A stretch of 39,313 nucleotides of DNA, taken from Planctomycetota bacterium. Its GTDB lineage: Bacteria > Planctomycetota > Phycisphaerae > Tepidisphaerales > Tepidisphaeraceae. The notes below the pieces were generated by a model, which was not told the DNA's origin, ran no database searches, and saw only the letters and a program-made list of their open reading frames with translations. Where the stretch lies: positions 1 to 39,313 of the forward strand of contig JAPLNB010000342.1 in NCBI GenBank assembly GCA_026693085.1, in the 5' to 3' direction. Positions 18,063 through 31,146 of this stretch are shown here, piece by piece. Each line of letters opens with the position of its first letter. Position 1 is the stretch's first letter. Made by a program: the position numbers and the translations under genes.

Positions 18063-18078
18063 GCTGCCCGCGGGCAGC
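18063..18078. promoter_or_regulatory. perfect 16-bp palindrome upstream of the DUF5060 gene
   Basis: GCTGCCCGCGGGCAGC is a perfect palindrome 26 bp before ATG 18105, in the gap between two divergent glycosidase genes. Its position fits an operator or a leader hairpin. No regulator gene is nearby, and GC-rich DNA makes such palindromes somewhat easy to find. Confidence 0.3.
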
Positions 18079-18104
18079 ACTGAGCAAGAGAACAGGACCA
18101 CATC

Positions 18105-19616
<1,512 letters not shown>

Positions 19617-19618
19617 GA

Positions 19619-22030
19619 TCAGCTCTTTTCAGCAGCGGCATCGGCACCGGGTGCTGCCTGAAGCTCCGCGTTCAGGTGCAGCTTCTGGCCGGCCTTGAGC
19701 GAGACCTCCGCGGTCTTGGCACCGTAACGCACCTTGAACGTGGCCGGCGCGGCGTTGCGGATGGTGGCGGACTGCAGCTTGCCGCCTTTCCACTGCATCG
19801 CGACTTCGAAACCGCCGCGGGCGCGGAGGCCGCTGACCGAACCCGTGCTCCAACTGGGTGGCAGAGCCGGCAGCAAGCTGATCTCGCCGGCGTGGCTCTG
19901 CAAGAGGCTTTCGGCCACGGCGGCGGTCAGGCCGAAGTTGGCGTCGGATTGATTCGAGCGGGGGTTGTGCAGGTTGTCGGCAAGGGAACACACCAGGGGC
20001 CGCATCCAAAGCTGCACCTTCTCGCCGCGTTCCAGACGGGCCCACACGGCGGTATCCCAGGCCGTGATCCAGCCGCCGCGTGCCTGGCGCGTTTCCATCC
20101 ACTTGTTGACGGCGGCGGCGAGCTGCGGCGTGCCGCGCAGGGTGATGGTACTGCCGGGGAAGAAGGGGAAATTGGGCGAAACGTTGTGGCCCTCGGTGCC
20201 GGGCTCCCAGTCCTCGATCCACTCCTGCAGGTAGCCGCGGCCATTGATCCGGTAGGGCGGGAGCTTGGGCAAGACGGCAGCCAGCCTGGCCCGGAAATCC
20301 TCGTCCACGTTCAGGATCTTCCCGGCCTCGATGCAGTGCGAGAACAGCTCGCGGATGAGGGCGATGTCCATGGTCGGCCCCGGTGACAGGGTCGCGGTGT
20401 TTCCGTCCTTGTCCCGATAACTGTGCTCGGGGGACATGGAAAACGGCGTGACCAGCCAGTGGTGCTTGGGGTCCTCCACCAGCAGTTCCAACAGGAACTG
20501 GGCCGAGCCTTGCATAAGCGGGTAATACTGCCTGAGAAACTCCTTGTCGCCGCCGAAGGCGTAGTGCTCCCACAGGTGCTGGCAGAGCCAGGCGCCGCCG
20601 ACCGGCCACATGCCATACTTGGCGGCATCGACCGGCGCTGTGCCGCGCCACAGGTCGGTGTTGTGGTGAAGGACCCAGCCGCCGCAGTTGTAATAAGTCC
20701 TGGCGGTCCTGGCGCCGGTTTCGGAGAGGTCCTTGATCAGATTGAACAGGGGCTGATGGCACTCGGCCAGATTGCAGACCTCGGCCGGCCAGTAGTTCAT
20801 CTCCACGTTGATGTTGGTGGTGTACTTGCTGCCCCAGGGCGGCAGAGGGGCCTCGTTCCAGATGCCTTGCAGATTAGCCGGCTGGCCGCCGGCGCGGCTG
20901 CTGGAGGCAAGAATATACCGGCCGAACTGGAAGCAGAGTGCTTCGAGATTGGGATCGACCGTGCCGGCGCGCATGGCCTGGAGCCGCTGGTCGGTGGGAT
21001 TGGCGCTCAGCGCGGGGTCGCCAAGGTTCAGGCGCACCCGGCCCATCAGGCGGCGGAAATCGTCCGCATGCCGGCGGTAGAGGGTGGTGAAGTCCTTGTC
21101 GGCGACGGCGTCCAGGACTTTCTTGCAGCGGGCTGCGGGGTCGCCACTGATGTCGTGGTAGTTCACAAAGCTGGTGGCCACCGCCAGGACAAGGGTGACG
21201 GCGTTGGCGTTGCGGATATTGAGCGTGGAGCCGACCGTTTCGGACTTGCCGCCTTCCAGACGCGCGGACAAGGCCGCCTCATAGCGCAGACCCTCGCCTT
21301 TTGTCCGCGCAATCAGGCCATCCATTCCCGTAGGCGGGGCAGAAAACGGACCTTTCCAGGTCCCATCCATCACCAGTCTGCCGGAACTGGCGACACTGGT
21401 TTCCATATACGGACCCCTGAACCGTGCCCCGAGAGATATGCGGCCGGGCTTATCGGCGCTGATGCGCACGACCAGAACGCGGTCGGGCCAGGAAACGAAG
21501 GCCTGGCGCATGATGACGGTGTCGCCCTGACGGTAACTGACTTTGGCGACTCCGGTCTGCATATCCAGCTCGCGGCGATAGTCGGTGACGTTGTCATCCG
21601 GGAAGGACAGAAGCAGGTCGCCGACAGGCTGATAGGCCTCCTGCGCCTTGGGAATCCCATAGAAGTGGCTGTTGGCCAGCTTCTCGGCCTCCTGGAACTT
21701 GTCCGCGAAAACCAGGTCGCGAATCTGGGCGAAGTACTTGCCGGCTTCGGGATTGTCGTAGTTGTGCGGCCGGCCGGACCAGAAGGATGACTCGTTGAGC
21801 GCGATCCGCTCCTGCGGGACACCGCCGAAGACCATCGCCCCGATCATGCCGTTGCCCAGGGGCATGGCTTGGAGCCAGGCGGTCGCCGGCTGGCGGTACC
21901 ACAGCACCATCTCCTGCGGCACCTGCGCGGGTGTGGACTGCGCCGGTTCGGCGGCATGCAAGAGGCAAGTGGTGATAAAGAACGAGGCCCAAAAAGTGAG
22001 GAGATGCCGCAAAGAAGACTGCCCGCGCAT
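19619..22030 (-). CDS. GH95 alpha-L-fucosidase (or alpha-L-galactosidase)
   Basis: The 803-residue protein starts at ATG 22030, with AAGGAGATC 5 bases upstream and a signal peptide (LLTFWASFFITTCLLHAAEP). The order is that of GH95: an N-terminal super-sandwich (MPLGNGMIGAMVFGG, ALNESSFWSGRPHNY), a helical linker, an (alpha/alpha)6 barrel and a C-terminal beta domain. The catalytic machinery described for Bifidobacterium AfcA can be located: N406 and N408 in NINVEMNYW, the acid E535 in SMSPEHSY, and D696 in NQSDANFG. The family hydrolyses alpha-1,2-L-fucosyl or alpha-L-galactosyl ends, such as those on xyloglucan, RG-II or arabinogalactan. A 160-bp degraded second copy of residues about 67-120 lies at 24430. 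The gene diverges from the second GH127 across 324 bp. Confidence 0.92.
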   Translation of the reverse strand: MRGQSSLRHLLTFWASFFITTCLLHAAEPAQSTPAQVPQEMVLWYRQPATAWLQAMPLGNGMIGAMVFGGVPQERIALNESSFWSGRPHNYDNPEAGKYFAQIRDLVFADKFQEAEKLANSHFYGIPKAQEAYQPVGDLLLSFPDDNVTDYRRELDMQTGVAKVSYRQGDTVIMRQAFVSWPDRVLVVRISADKPGRISLGARFRGPYMETSVASSGRLVMDGTWKGPFSAPPTGMDGLIARTKGEGLRYEAALSARLEGGKSETVGSTLNIRNANAVTLVLAVATSFVNYHDISGDPAARCKKVLDAVADKDFTTLYRRHADDFRRLMGRVRLNLGDPALSANPTDQRLQAMRAGTVDPNLEALCFQFGRYILASSSRAGGQPANLQGIWNEAPLPPWGSKYTTNINVEMNYWPAEVCNLAECHQPLFNLIKDLSETGARTARTYYNCGGWVLHHNTDLWRGTAPVDAAKYGMWPVGGAWLCQHLWEHYAFGGDKEFLRQYYPLMQGSAQFLLELLVEDPKHHWLVTPFSMSPEHSYRDKDGNTATLSPGPTMDIALIRELFSHCIEAGKILNVDEDFRARLAAVLPKLPPYRINGRGYLQEWIEDWEPGTEGHNVSPNFPFFPGSTITLRGTPQLAAAVNKWMETRQARGGWITAWDTAVWARLERGEKVQLWMRPLVCSLADNLHNPRSNQSDANFGLTAAVAESLLQSHAGEISLLPALPPSWSTGSVSGLRARGGFEVAMQWKGGKLQSATIRNAAPATFKVRYGAKTAEVSLKAGQKLHLNAELQAAPGADAAAEKS

Positions 22031-22198
22031 AGAAAGATCTCCTTATTCGCGCCGCGGCAGGGCGGCACGGTGTGAATGGTACCGGGGTACGGTCTACTCG
22101 GGAATGGCCGGCAATACCAAGAACAAGGCCTCGTTCCCCATGCGCGACGCCAGGTCGACCGACCCGGCAAAGGCGCGGTCGTCAGCCAATCGTGTCGA

Positions 22199-22229
22199 CA
22201 TGGTGCAGGATGATGACGACTGCACCATG
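22199..22229. promoter_or_regulatory. 9-bp inverted repeat between divergent GH95 and GH127
   Basis: CATGGTGCA (22199-22207) and TGCACCATG (22221-22229) form a perfect stem with a 13-base spacer. It lies near the middle of the 324-bp divergent intergenic region and could be an operator shared by GH95 and GH127 or a leader hairpin. The rest of this region has no convincing gene. Confidence 0.35.
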
Positions 22230-22354
22230 GTCTCCAGATCGCCTTGCCGATTCAAGCCCCGCGGTTCTGGAAATAGTCGCCTTCGGAGAGTATCTTCCTG
22301 CACGTGCGACCAACCTGAATTCTGCCGTCGGGTGGATTCGTGTGGAGACGAGAG

Positions 22355-24316
22355 ATGAGCATGAAGCAGACTGCATGGTTGTGCATCCTGATCCTCGCAG
22401 GAGTAATCCTTCCGCCGGATTCGGCCAACGCTGCCGGACCGGCGCCTGCGGCCGAGGCATTTGAACCCGGCCGCGTGCGGCTCTTGGATGGGCCATTCAA
22501 GACGGTCCAGGAGCTGCATCGAACCGGCATGGTCGGGCAGCTTGAACCGGATCGGCTCCTGTTCAACTTCCGCAAACTCGCCGGACTCCCCCAGCCGGCC
22601 GGTGTGACCAGAAGCTACGGCGGGTGGGATGATGGCTTTGTCCGTGGCCACTATGCCGGACACTACCTCTCGGCCGCCGCGAGCATGTACGCCGCAACCG
22701 GCGATGCCTCTTTCCGCGACAAAGCCAACTACATGGTGAAGGTGCTGGCCGAGTGCCAGGAGAAACTCGGCGGCGGTTACCTGTCCGCGTTCCCCGCCAC
22801 TTGGTTCGACAACCTGGAGGCCAATCCTCGCAGGTCGTCGGTCCCCTATTACACGATCCACAAGATCCTCGCCGGCTTGCTGGATGTCCACGCCCTGTGC
22901 GGCAACCCGCAAGCGCTGGAAATCGCCGCGAGAATGTCCGACTACTTCGTCGCGCGCATTGCCAAGCTGACACCCGAGCAGATCGAGGCGATGTTCCGCA
23001 CGGACTACAGCGGAAATCCCGGCAATGAATTCGGCGGCATGGCCGAGTCGTTGACCGACCTCACTGAACTGGCCCGCAAGGCCGGCGATCTCAATGCCGC
23101 CCGTCACCTGAAGCTGGCGGGGGTGTTCAATCGCCCCTGGTTCGTAGACCCCCTGGCCGAAGGCAAAGACAAGCTCTCCGGCCTGCACGGCAACACCCAT
23201 GCGGCGCAGGCGGTTGGACTGGCCCGCTTCGCGCAGGTCGCCGGCGATGAGCGGACCGGCAAGGCCGCGGCATCGTTCTGGCGCATGGTGGTGAACGATC
23301 ACTCTTTCGTCAATGGCGGCAACTCATTCAATGAGAAGCTGCGGGATGCGGGGACGGAAGTGGCCGGCAAAGGCGACGCCGCCCTGAGTCCTCTCACCGC
23401 CGAGTCGTGCAACACCTACAACATGCTCAAGCTCACATGGCTGCTGTTCGAGCGCCGGCCTTCGGTCGCCTACGCGGATTACTACGAGAACGCGCTGTAC
23501 AACCACATCCTTTCCTCCATTGAGCCCGACCATGGCCGGGTGATGTACTACATGTCCATGCGGCCCGGCGACTATCGCATCCACATCAACGAGCCGTTCT
23601 GCTGCCAGGGAACCGGCATCGAACACGCCGCCCGGTTGGGCGAGGCGATCTATTGCCACAAAGATCGTTCGCTCTGGGTCAATCTCTTCATCGCCTCGAC
23701 GCTGGATTGGAGCGAGCGGGGCGTGAAACTGCGCATGGAGACCCGTTATCCGGAAAGCGGCGCGGTCAAGCTGACAATGAAGACATCCGCGCCGGTTGAG
23801 GCCACGATCCACCTGCGCATTCCAGGCTGGCTGGAAGGTCCTGTGGTGGTGAAGATCAACGGGGCGAGACAGTCGGACGCCGCGGCTGCTGGCGAATACG
23901 TGGCGCTGGCGCGCACTTGGAACGACGCGGACGCGATCGAGCTGGAACTGCCGCTGTCGGTTCGCGTGCGCCCCAGCAAGGACGATCCGGGCACCGTGTC
24001 GTTCTTCTACGGGCCGGTTCTCTTGGCCGGACAGCTCGGGCGCGGCGGCATGCCGGAATCCGACGTTGCCGGCAACAACGCGCTGGCCAAGGCCCCGGCC
24101 TGGCCGGTGCCTGTGCTCATCGGCCCCGCCTCGGCGGCGCTGGCATCGATAAAGCCGGTTGTCGGGCAGCCGCTGGAATTCGAAGCCCGCATGGTCAACC
24201 CGGCCGACCGCAAGGAGGTCGCCGTCCGCCTGGCGCCCCTCTATCGGGTCCAGCACCAGCGTTACGCGTTGTACTGGAAAGCGGCCGCTGACCCGCAACG
24301 CGACGGAGACCGTTGA
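22355..24316 (+). CDS. second GH127 beta-L-arabinofuranosidase-like enzyme, Sec-exported
   Basis: ATG 22355 has GTGGAG 7 bases upstream and gives 653 residues with a signal peptide (AWLCILILAGVILPPDSANA). The GH127 barrel is plain (GHYAGHYLSAAASMYAATG, YYTIHKILAGLLDVHAL, YYENALYNHILSSIEPD). The active-site set is present: E327 in NSFNEKLR, E350 and C352 in AESCNTYN, C416-C417 in EPFCCQGTG. It differs from the first GH127 in this island (14687) by using a Sec rather than a Tat signal and in many loop sequences, so the two are distant paralogues that may take different beta-L-arabinofuranosides. It faces the oppositely oriented GH51 gene across 317 bp that contain a GH95 fragment. Confidence 0.92.
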   Translation: MSMKQTAWLCILILAGVILPPDSANAAGPAPAAEAFEPGRVRLLDGPFKTVQELHRTGMVGQLEPDRLLFNFRKLAGLPQPAGVTRSYGGWDDGFVRGHYAGHYLSAAASMYAATGDASFRDKANYMVKVLAECQEKLGGGYLSAFPATWFDNLEANPRRSSVPYYTIHKILAGLLDVHALCGNPQALEIAARMSDYFVARIAKLTPEQIEAMFRTDYSGNPGNEFGGMAESLTDLTELARKAGDLNAARHLKLAGVFNRPWFVDPLAEGKDKLSGLHGNTHAAQAVGLARFAQVAGDERTGKAAASFWRMVVNDHSFVNGGNSFNEKLRDAGTEVAGKGDAALSPLTAESCNTYNMLKLTWLLFERRPSVAYADYYENALYNHILSSIEPDHGRVMYYMSMRPGDYRIHINEPFCCQGTGIEHAARLGEAIYCHKDRSLWVNLFIASTLDWSERGVKLRMETRYPESGAVKLTMKTSAPVEATIHLRIPGWLEGPVVVKINGARQSDAAAAGEYVALARTWNDADAIELELPLSVRVRPSKDDPGTVSFFYGPVLLAGQLGRGGMPESDVAGNNALAKAPAWPVPVLIGPASAALASIKPVVGQPLEFEARMVNPADRKEVAVRLAPLYRVQHQRYALYWKAAADPQRDGDR

Positions 24317-24429
24317 CGACCATCATCGTCCTTCGCCGCAATCTGCGGGCAGAACAGTGATCTCGGCGACGCTCATCCCGTTATTTCCGGTAGCCTCTCT
24401 CAAAGCGGCGAAGCGAGAGTATCTCGCCT

Positions 24430-24589
24430 GTTGGCCATCTTCTCGGCCTCCTGGAACTTGTCCGCGAAAACCAAATCGCGAATCTGGCCAAAATACTTGC
24501 CGGCATCTGGATCGTCGTGGTTGTGTGGACGCCCGGACCAGAAGGACGACTCATTGAGCGCGATCCGCTCCTGCGGGATGCCGCCAAAG
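24430..24589 (-). pseudogene. GH95 fragment (decayed second copy)
   Basis: This 160-bp segment aligns without gaps to 21671-21830 of the GH95 gene. By hand count about 18 positions differ, roughly 89% identity. In the minus-strand frame it reads IPQERIALNESSFWSGRPHN, then GKYFGQIRDLVFADKFQEAE, the same as GH95 residues near 70-118. Most differences are silent or conservative, so it derives from a gene once under selection. Sequence to either side does not continue the match. Confidence 0.85.
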
Positions 24590-24633
24590 AATGCTTCCTT
24601 TCCGCCAACACCGCGATATCCGCTTTGGATCGG

Positions 24634-26772
24634 CTACGGGGCCGGGATGCGGAAGATGGTCAGGGAGTTGGGTGTGAAGTCGTACTTGAATTCCTGGCCG
24701 GCGACGGTGAGCGGCTTCTCGACCGGCATCACGACAGTCTTCTTTTCGAGCGTGTTTTCGGCCGCATTGCTCGCGTGGCCGAGGGTGATGACCTTGCCGG
24801 TCCTGGCCAGCGAGGGAATGGCGTTGACGGTGATGCTGGCACTCACGGGGTTCGGCGTGGGGTTGACAACCTTGACGACAAGTTCCTTCCTGGCGTTGTC
24901 CATGCCGGCCAGCGCGTAGATGAGCTTGACGTCGCTGCCGCCGACGCGACCGCCGCGGGCGGCCTGGGTGGCCGGGCCGCCGCGCGCAGCAGATGCGGCG
25001 CCGGACAGGGTGACGGTGCCAGCAGTGACGGTGGTCTGGAGGATCTCATCAGGCCTGTTCTCGCTGAAGAGCCTCTGCACGTGGTAGGAGGTGCGGCCTA
25101 CGACCTGGGAATTGTCGAAGCGAATCAGGTTGACTGGCCACTCGCGACTGTTGACGTTTTCGAAAAGCGGCGCGTAGGAGCACATCCGCACGACGTCGGA
25201 GTTCTTCTCCATGTTGAGCATGAAGACTGCCTCGGCGAGCGCGCCCAAGAGATTGCCCTGGCCGACGCCGCTGTTGACGGCATACTCGCCGACATAGATC
25301 TTGGGACCACTGCGAGGGATGTTGTCGTACCTGTTAGCCATACCGAAGAGGCGCGCGGGATTGGCGTAGTAGTGCTCGTCGACGATTTCCACCGGGGCGT
25401 TGGGAATGCGCTGGTCGGCGATGGTGATGACGTCGGGGTATCTGGCCTTGATGGCGTCATAGAACACCTTGTAGTTGGCCTGGTAGGTGGCGCCGCTGTT
25501 TTCGTTGCCGATCTCGATGTACTTGATCTTGAAAGGCGCAGGATGGCCGTTGACCGCACGCTTGGCGCCCCATGTGGAGGTAATGGGGCCCATGGCATAT
25601 TCGAGGGCGTCGAGGGCATCCTGAACCATGGGTTGCAGGGCGTCGCCGCGCAGTTCCTCGGCGGGCTGCCGCGCCCCGCAACTCATGCCGACGTTGCAGA
25701 CATACATCGGTGCGGCATTGAGGTCCTCGCAAAGCTGCAGGAGCTCGTGGAAGCCCAGGCTGTAGGTATTGAAATAGCCCCACACGTTGTACAGGCCGCG
25801 GCGCTGACTGATGTCGCCGATCGACTCCTTCCAGTTCCAGCGGGAGCTGATGCTGGCCCCTTCCACCTCGCACCCGCCGGGAAAGCGCACGAAGCCGGGC
25901 TTCAGGTTGGCGAGCATCTCGGCCAGGTCCTGACGCAGGCCATGGCCCTTGAATGTCTTCCGCGGAAAAAGCGACGCCACATCCAGCCAGATCGTGCCCT
26001 CGGTGGCCTGGGAGATGACCAGGCGCGCCTTGGGATTGGTGGCGGTGGCGGTCAGCGCGAGGGTGTATTTCTTCCAGGCGCCGCCGACGTTGTCTACCTT
26101 GCCCGAGGCGGCGACGGTCGAGCCGTTGTCATCTTCCAGAGCGACGTTGAGCGTGGTGATGCGGTTGCCTTCGGTGCGGGCGTAGAAGGAGAGGTCGTAG
26201 GCCTCACCCTGCTGGATATTCATGCCCCAGAAGCCGGAGTTGGCCACGCCGATCCGTCCGCCGGACCTGGTGGCGATGAGCTTGAGGGAATTGGGGTTTC
26301 GGTCGTTGAGGGGATTGGCCTTTTCAAGGGCGATGCCGCCGTCGGCCGCACCGTCCTTGACCAGCGACCAGGCTGGCGTCGGACTCTGCCACCACTGGTT
26401 GTAGTGGCGACCCTTCGCGGTGTAGATGTCCTTGCCCTCCTGACGCCATCCTTCCGGAAGGTTGATGGCTTCAAGATCGCGGTTCTGCACCAGTTCGGCA
26501 CAGAGGCCGCCTTCACCCGCGCGAGAGATTTCCTCAAAGAAGATGCCGTACAGCTCAGGGCTGGAGGCAATGCGCGGTGCCGCCGCGTCAATGACGATGC
26601 GGGCGGGGCTTGCGGAAGCGGGTGCCGGGGTCTCGGCCGCAGGTGCGTTTTGACCGCTGCCGAAAAGCCCGGCGAGGGCGGCGGCAGAGATGGCGAGAGC
26701 GAGACGATGGAACAAATACATGAGCTTCCTCAGGTCACAGGTCAGGGGCAAGGTTGATCGGCGAGCCTTCAT
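24634..26772 (-). CDS. GH51 alpha-L-arabinofuranosidase
   Basis: ATG 26772 is preferred because AAGGAG lies 6 bases upstream; the open frame reaches further to 26913 without support. The 712-residue protein has a long basic leader then a hydrophobic signal (LALAISAAALAGLFGSG). After an N-terminal carbohydrate-binding-like sandwich (YDLSFYARTEGN, GTIWLDVASLFPR), the GH51 barrel shows KPGFVRFPGGCEVEG, the acid/base E424 in IEIGNEN and the nucleophile E496 in KIYVGEYAVN. The C-terminal sandwich (TVAGQEFKYDFTPNSLTIFR) is interrupted by an Arg/Gly-rich stretch (AARGGPATQAARGGRVGG). The enzyme releases alpha-L-arabinofuranose from arabinan, arabinogalactan or arabinoxylan. It starts 11 bp past the stop of the upstream GH43 gene, whose stop codon overlaps the GH51 ribosome-binding region, so translation is probably coupled. 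Confidence 0.92.
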   Translation of the reverse strand: MKARRSTLPLTCDLRKLMYLFHRLALAISAAALAGLFGSGQNAPAAETPAPASASPARIVIDAAAPRIASSPELYGIFFEEISRAGEGGLCAELVQNRDLEAINLPEGWRQEGKDIYTAKGRHYNQWWQSPTPAWSLVKDGAADGGIALEKANPLNDRNPNSLKLIATRSGGRIGVANSGFWGMNIQQGEAYDLSFYARTEGNRITTLNVALEDDNGSTVAASGKVDNVGGAWKKYTLALTATATNPKARLVISQATEGTIWLDVASLFPRKTFKGHGLRQDLAEMLANLKPGFVRFPGGCEVEGASISSRWNWKESIGDISQRRGLYNVWGYFNTYSLGFHELLQLCEDLNAAPMYVCNVGMSCGARQPAEELRGDALQPMVQDALDALEYAMGPITSTWGAKRAVNGHPAPFKIKYIEIGNENSGATYQANYKVFYDAIKARYPDVITIADQRIPNAPVEIVDEHYYANPARLFGMANRYDNIPRSGPKIYVGEYAVNSGVGQGNLLGALAEAVFMLNMEKNSDVVRMCSYAPLFENVNSREWPVNLIRFDNSQVVGRTSYHVQRLFSENRPDEILQTTVTAGTVTLSGAASAARGGPATQAARGGRVGGSDVKLIYALAGMDNARKELVVKVVNPTPNPVSASITVNAIPSLARTGKVITLGHASNAAENTLEKKTVVMPVEKPLTVAGQEFKYDFTPNSLTIFRIPAP

Positions 26773-26783
26773 AGCCACTCCTT

Positions 26784-28382
26784 CTAGCGTGCAGCGGGAA
26801 TCGGCTGCGCAGCGGGCAGAGACCCACCTGGTTTGCCAAAGACAGTGAATTCGAGAACGCCCAGCGGCGTGGCCCTGGGCCAATTCGTCAGCGTCAATCG
26901 GACAAAGCGGCACCTGACCGGGGGAATTTCCTCAAAAATCACGTTCCGCGAAATGGCGTTTCTTGTCTGGTCGAGCGCCATCGTGTACGTCTGCCCATCC
27001 GATGACACTTCGATCTTGTACTGATACGCGTTGACTGCGGGCCGGTCTGAAACCGCGGCCGTCGCAGGCGTTCGCTCCGTTGGAGTTGGCCCCGCAGGCG
27101 GAGTTCCGGCGACGCCTGGTCCTCCGCGGCCGCGCCCACCGCCAAAGCCCCGTCCACTGTTGAACAGCAAACGGACGGAGTCGATCGTGAACAGTTGCAC
27201 CGCGTCGAATCGCGTTGCGGGGGAAAGCTCGATCGTCAGAGTCGGCTGAACATCGGTCGCGGCCGGCTCCCACCAAGTTCCGTTCGAGTTGTCCACGGCA
27301 TAGGCGGCCTCATGCCCCGGCTGCTCCGAGGACGCTCGCGAAAGCGCGTTCATCGCGCGGAGCTTGTTGATGGTCAGCGGAATCGACCCGCTGTTGCCTT
27401 TGGCGGGGTCCTTGATCGCGCCCGGGGCCCACTGTGGCATATCGGTGATCTTCACCGCCATGTTGCCGGCTTCGTCGAAGGTGATCCGGTCCATTCCGAT
27501 CCGGCGTCCGCCGGGCGGGTTCGAGAGGACGATCGTGTAAAACTGCCAAAGATTCCCATCGGGTCCTTCAACGATGCTGCCGTGCGCGGTGCCGGTGACC
27601 AGGCCATCAGTCCTGCGGGTTAGCGGGTTGTTGGAGGCATAGGTAAACGGCCCCAGCGGCGACTTGGCGGTGTAGTACCCCGAAGCATAGGTCTTCCATT
27701 GGGTGCCGGAGGCGGAGTATTGCAGGTAGTACGTGCCGTTGTGCTTCTGAAGCCAGGGGCCTTCGATCCACGCAACGTCCGTGTACTCGTTCATCTCACC
27801 GTAACGTTCCCAGATGTGGTCTTTGTTGAATGCAAAGAGATGCTTGGGCGGAGCGGCGAATCTCGTGAGGTCGTTTGGGTCGAGCGGCACGACGTAGATG
27901 CCGTCTACGCCGCGGCCCGGATAATAGAGATACGGCTTGTTGTCATCGTCGATGAAGATGTCCATATCGAAGGGACCGCGCCATCCGCCGGCAGCGTCGG
28001 GGGTTTTCTTCCATTCCCCGAGATTGGCAAACGGCCCCAGCGGGTTGTCAGCCTTGAAGAGCGGGCCGCTGTTGCCGCACATGTAGAAGCTGCCGTTATA
28101 TTTGACCACGTGCGGCGCGACAGGGACATTGGCGACGCGCTGGAAGGACCAGTTGAGCAAGTCGTCCGAGATCCAGGCGCCGCCGCCGGTGCAGTACATG
28201 TAGTACCTCCCTTGCTCGCGGATGACCGTGACATCCCCGGATGCATTGCCACCTGGCGCGGTTACCATCGGCAGAGGGTTGCAGTAACGCGCCGCCTGGC
28301 CGATCCGGGGGTCCGGCGCGCCAGCGGACAAGGCAGCCAGAGCAGCGACAATGTATAGGCTGGAGAGGGAGGTACGGGTCAT
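26784..28382 (-). CDS. GH43 enzyme with C-terminal F5/8-type (discoidin) binding domain
   Basis: ATG 28382 follows GAGGAG and opens a signal peptide (LYIVAALAALSAGAPDP); the product has 532 residues. The GH43 propeller shows candidates for all three catalytic acids: the aspartate in SGDVTVIREQG, the aspartate in GPFDMDIFIDDDNKPY, and the glutamate in VAWIEGPWLQKHNGTYY. Residues about 345-520 form a discoidin-like sandwich (AYAVDNSNGTWWEPA at its start, RFVRLTLTNWP and GVLEFTVFG at its end), split by a loop with GRGFGGGRGRGGPG. Such enzymes are usually alpha-L-arabinofuranosidases, arabinanases or beta-xylosidases. It is the first gene of a tight two-gene operon with GH51, which favours an arabinan-type substrate. 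Confidence 0.88.
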   Translation of the reverse strand: MTRTSLSSLYIVAALAALSAGAPDPRIGQAARYCNPLPMVTAPGGNASGDVTVIREQGRYYMYCTGGGAWISDDLLNWSFQRVANVPVAPHVVKYNGSFYMCGNSGPLFKADNPLGPFANLGEWKKTPDAAGGWRGPFDMDIFIDDDNKPYLYYPGRGVDGIYVVPLDPNDLTRFAAPPKHLFAFNKDHIWERYGEMNEYTDVAWIEGPWLQKHNGTYYLQYSASGTQWKTYASGYYTAKSPLGPFTYASNNPLTRRTDGLVTGTAHGSIVEGPDGNLWQFYTIVLSNPPGGRRIGMDRITFDEAGNMAVKITDMPQWAPGAIKDPAKGNSGSIPLTINKLRAMNALSRASSEQPGHEAAYAVDNSNGTWWEPAATDVQPTLTIELSPATRFDAVQLFTIDSVRLLFNSGRGFGGGRGRGGPGVAGTPPAGPTPTERTPATAAVSDRPAVNAYQYKIEVSSDGQTYTMALDQTRNAISRNVIFEEIPPVRCRFVRLTLTNWPRATPLGVLEFTVFGKPGGSLPAAQPIPAAR

Positions 28383-28661
28383 GGCAACTCCTCGCACGAG
28401 CAATTGATGGCGACCGCCGATTCAACAGCTCTTGACTTCTGCTACAATGCGCTGGGCGGGCATTGCTTCGGGTTGCGGTCGAAAAGGAACAGGACCGCAT
28501 CGTCGTCCGGAAACGTGGCATGTCAAGGCATCGCCGTCATCGTCGCCCGTGCCGCCAGAGGTGGCCCGCGGCAGGCGCAGTTCAATGGAAAACAGCAACT
28601 TCCTGTCCGTTGCGTGGACCGAGGGGGAATATGCAGAGGAGCCTATTCCGGATCCTTATGA

Positions 28662-29909
<1,248 letters not shown>

Positions 29910-29951
29910 ATATCACTGCCGTGCATCCATAAACGACACCAGCACAATTGA

Positions 29952-31127
<1,176 letters not shown>

Positions 31128-31146
31128 GAACTGCATGAGGTGACGG

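Noticed and set aside
22094-22200. Minus-strand peptide ending MGNEALFLVLPAIPE as a gene remnant
   Set aside because: It looks protein-like for about 35 codons, but I could not tie it to any family, and the longer frame runs antisense through GH127.
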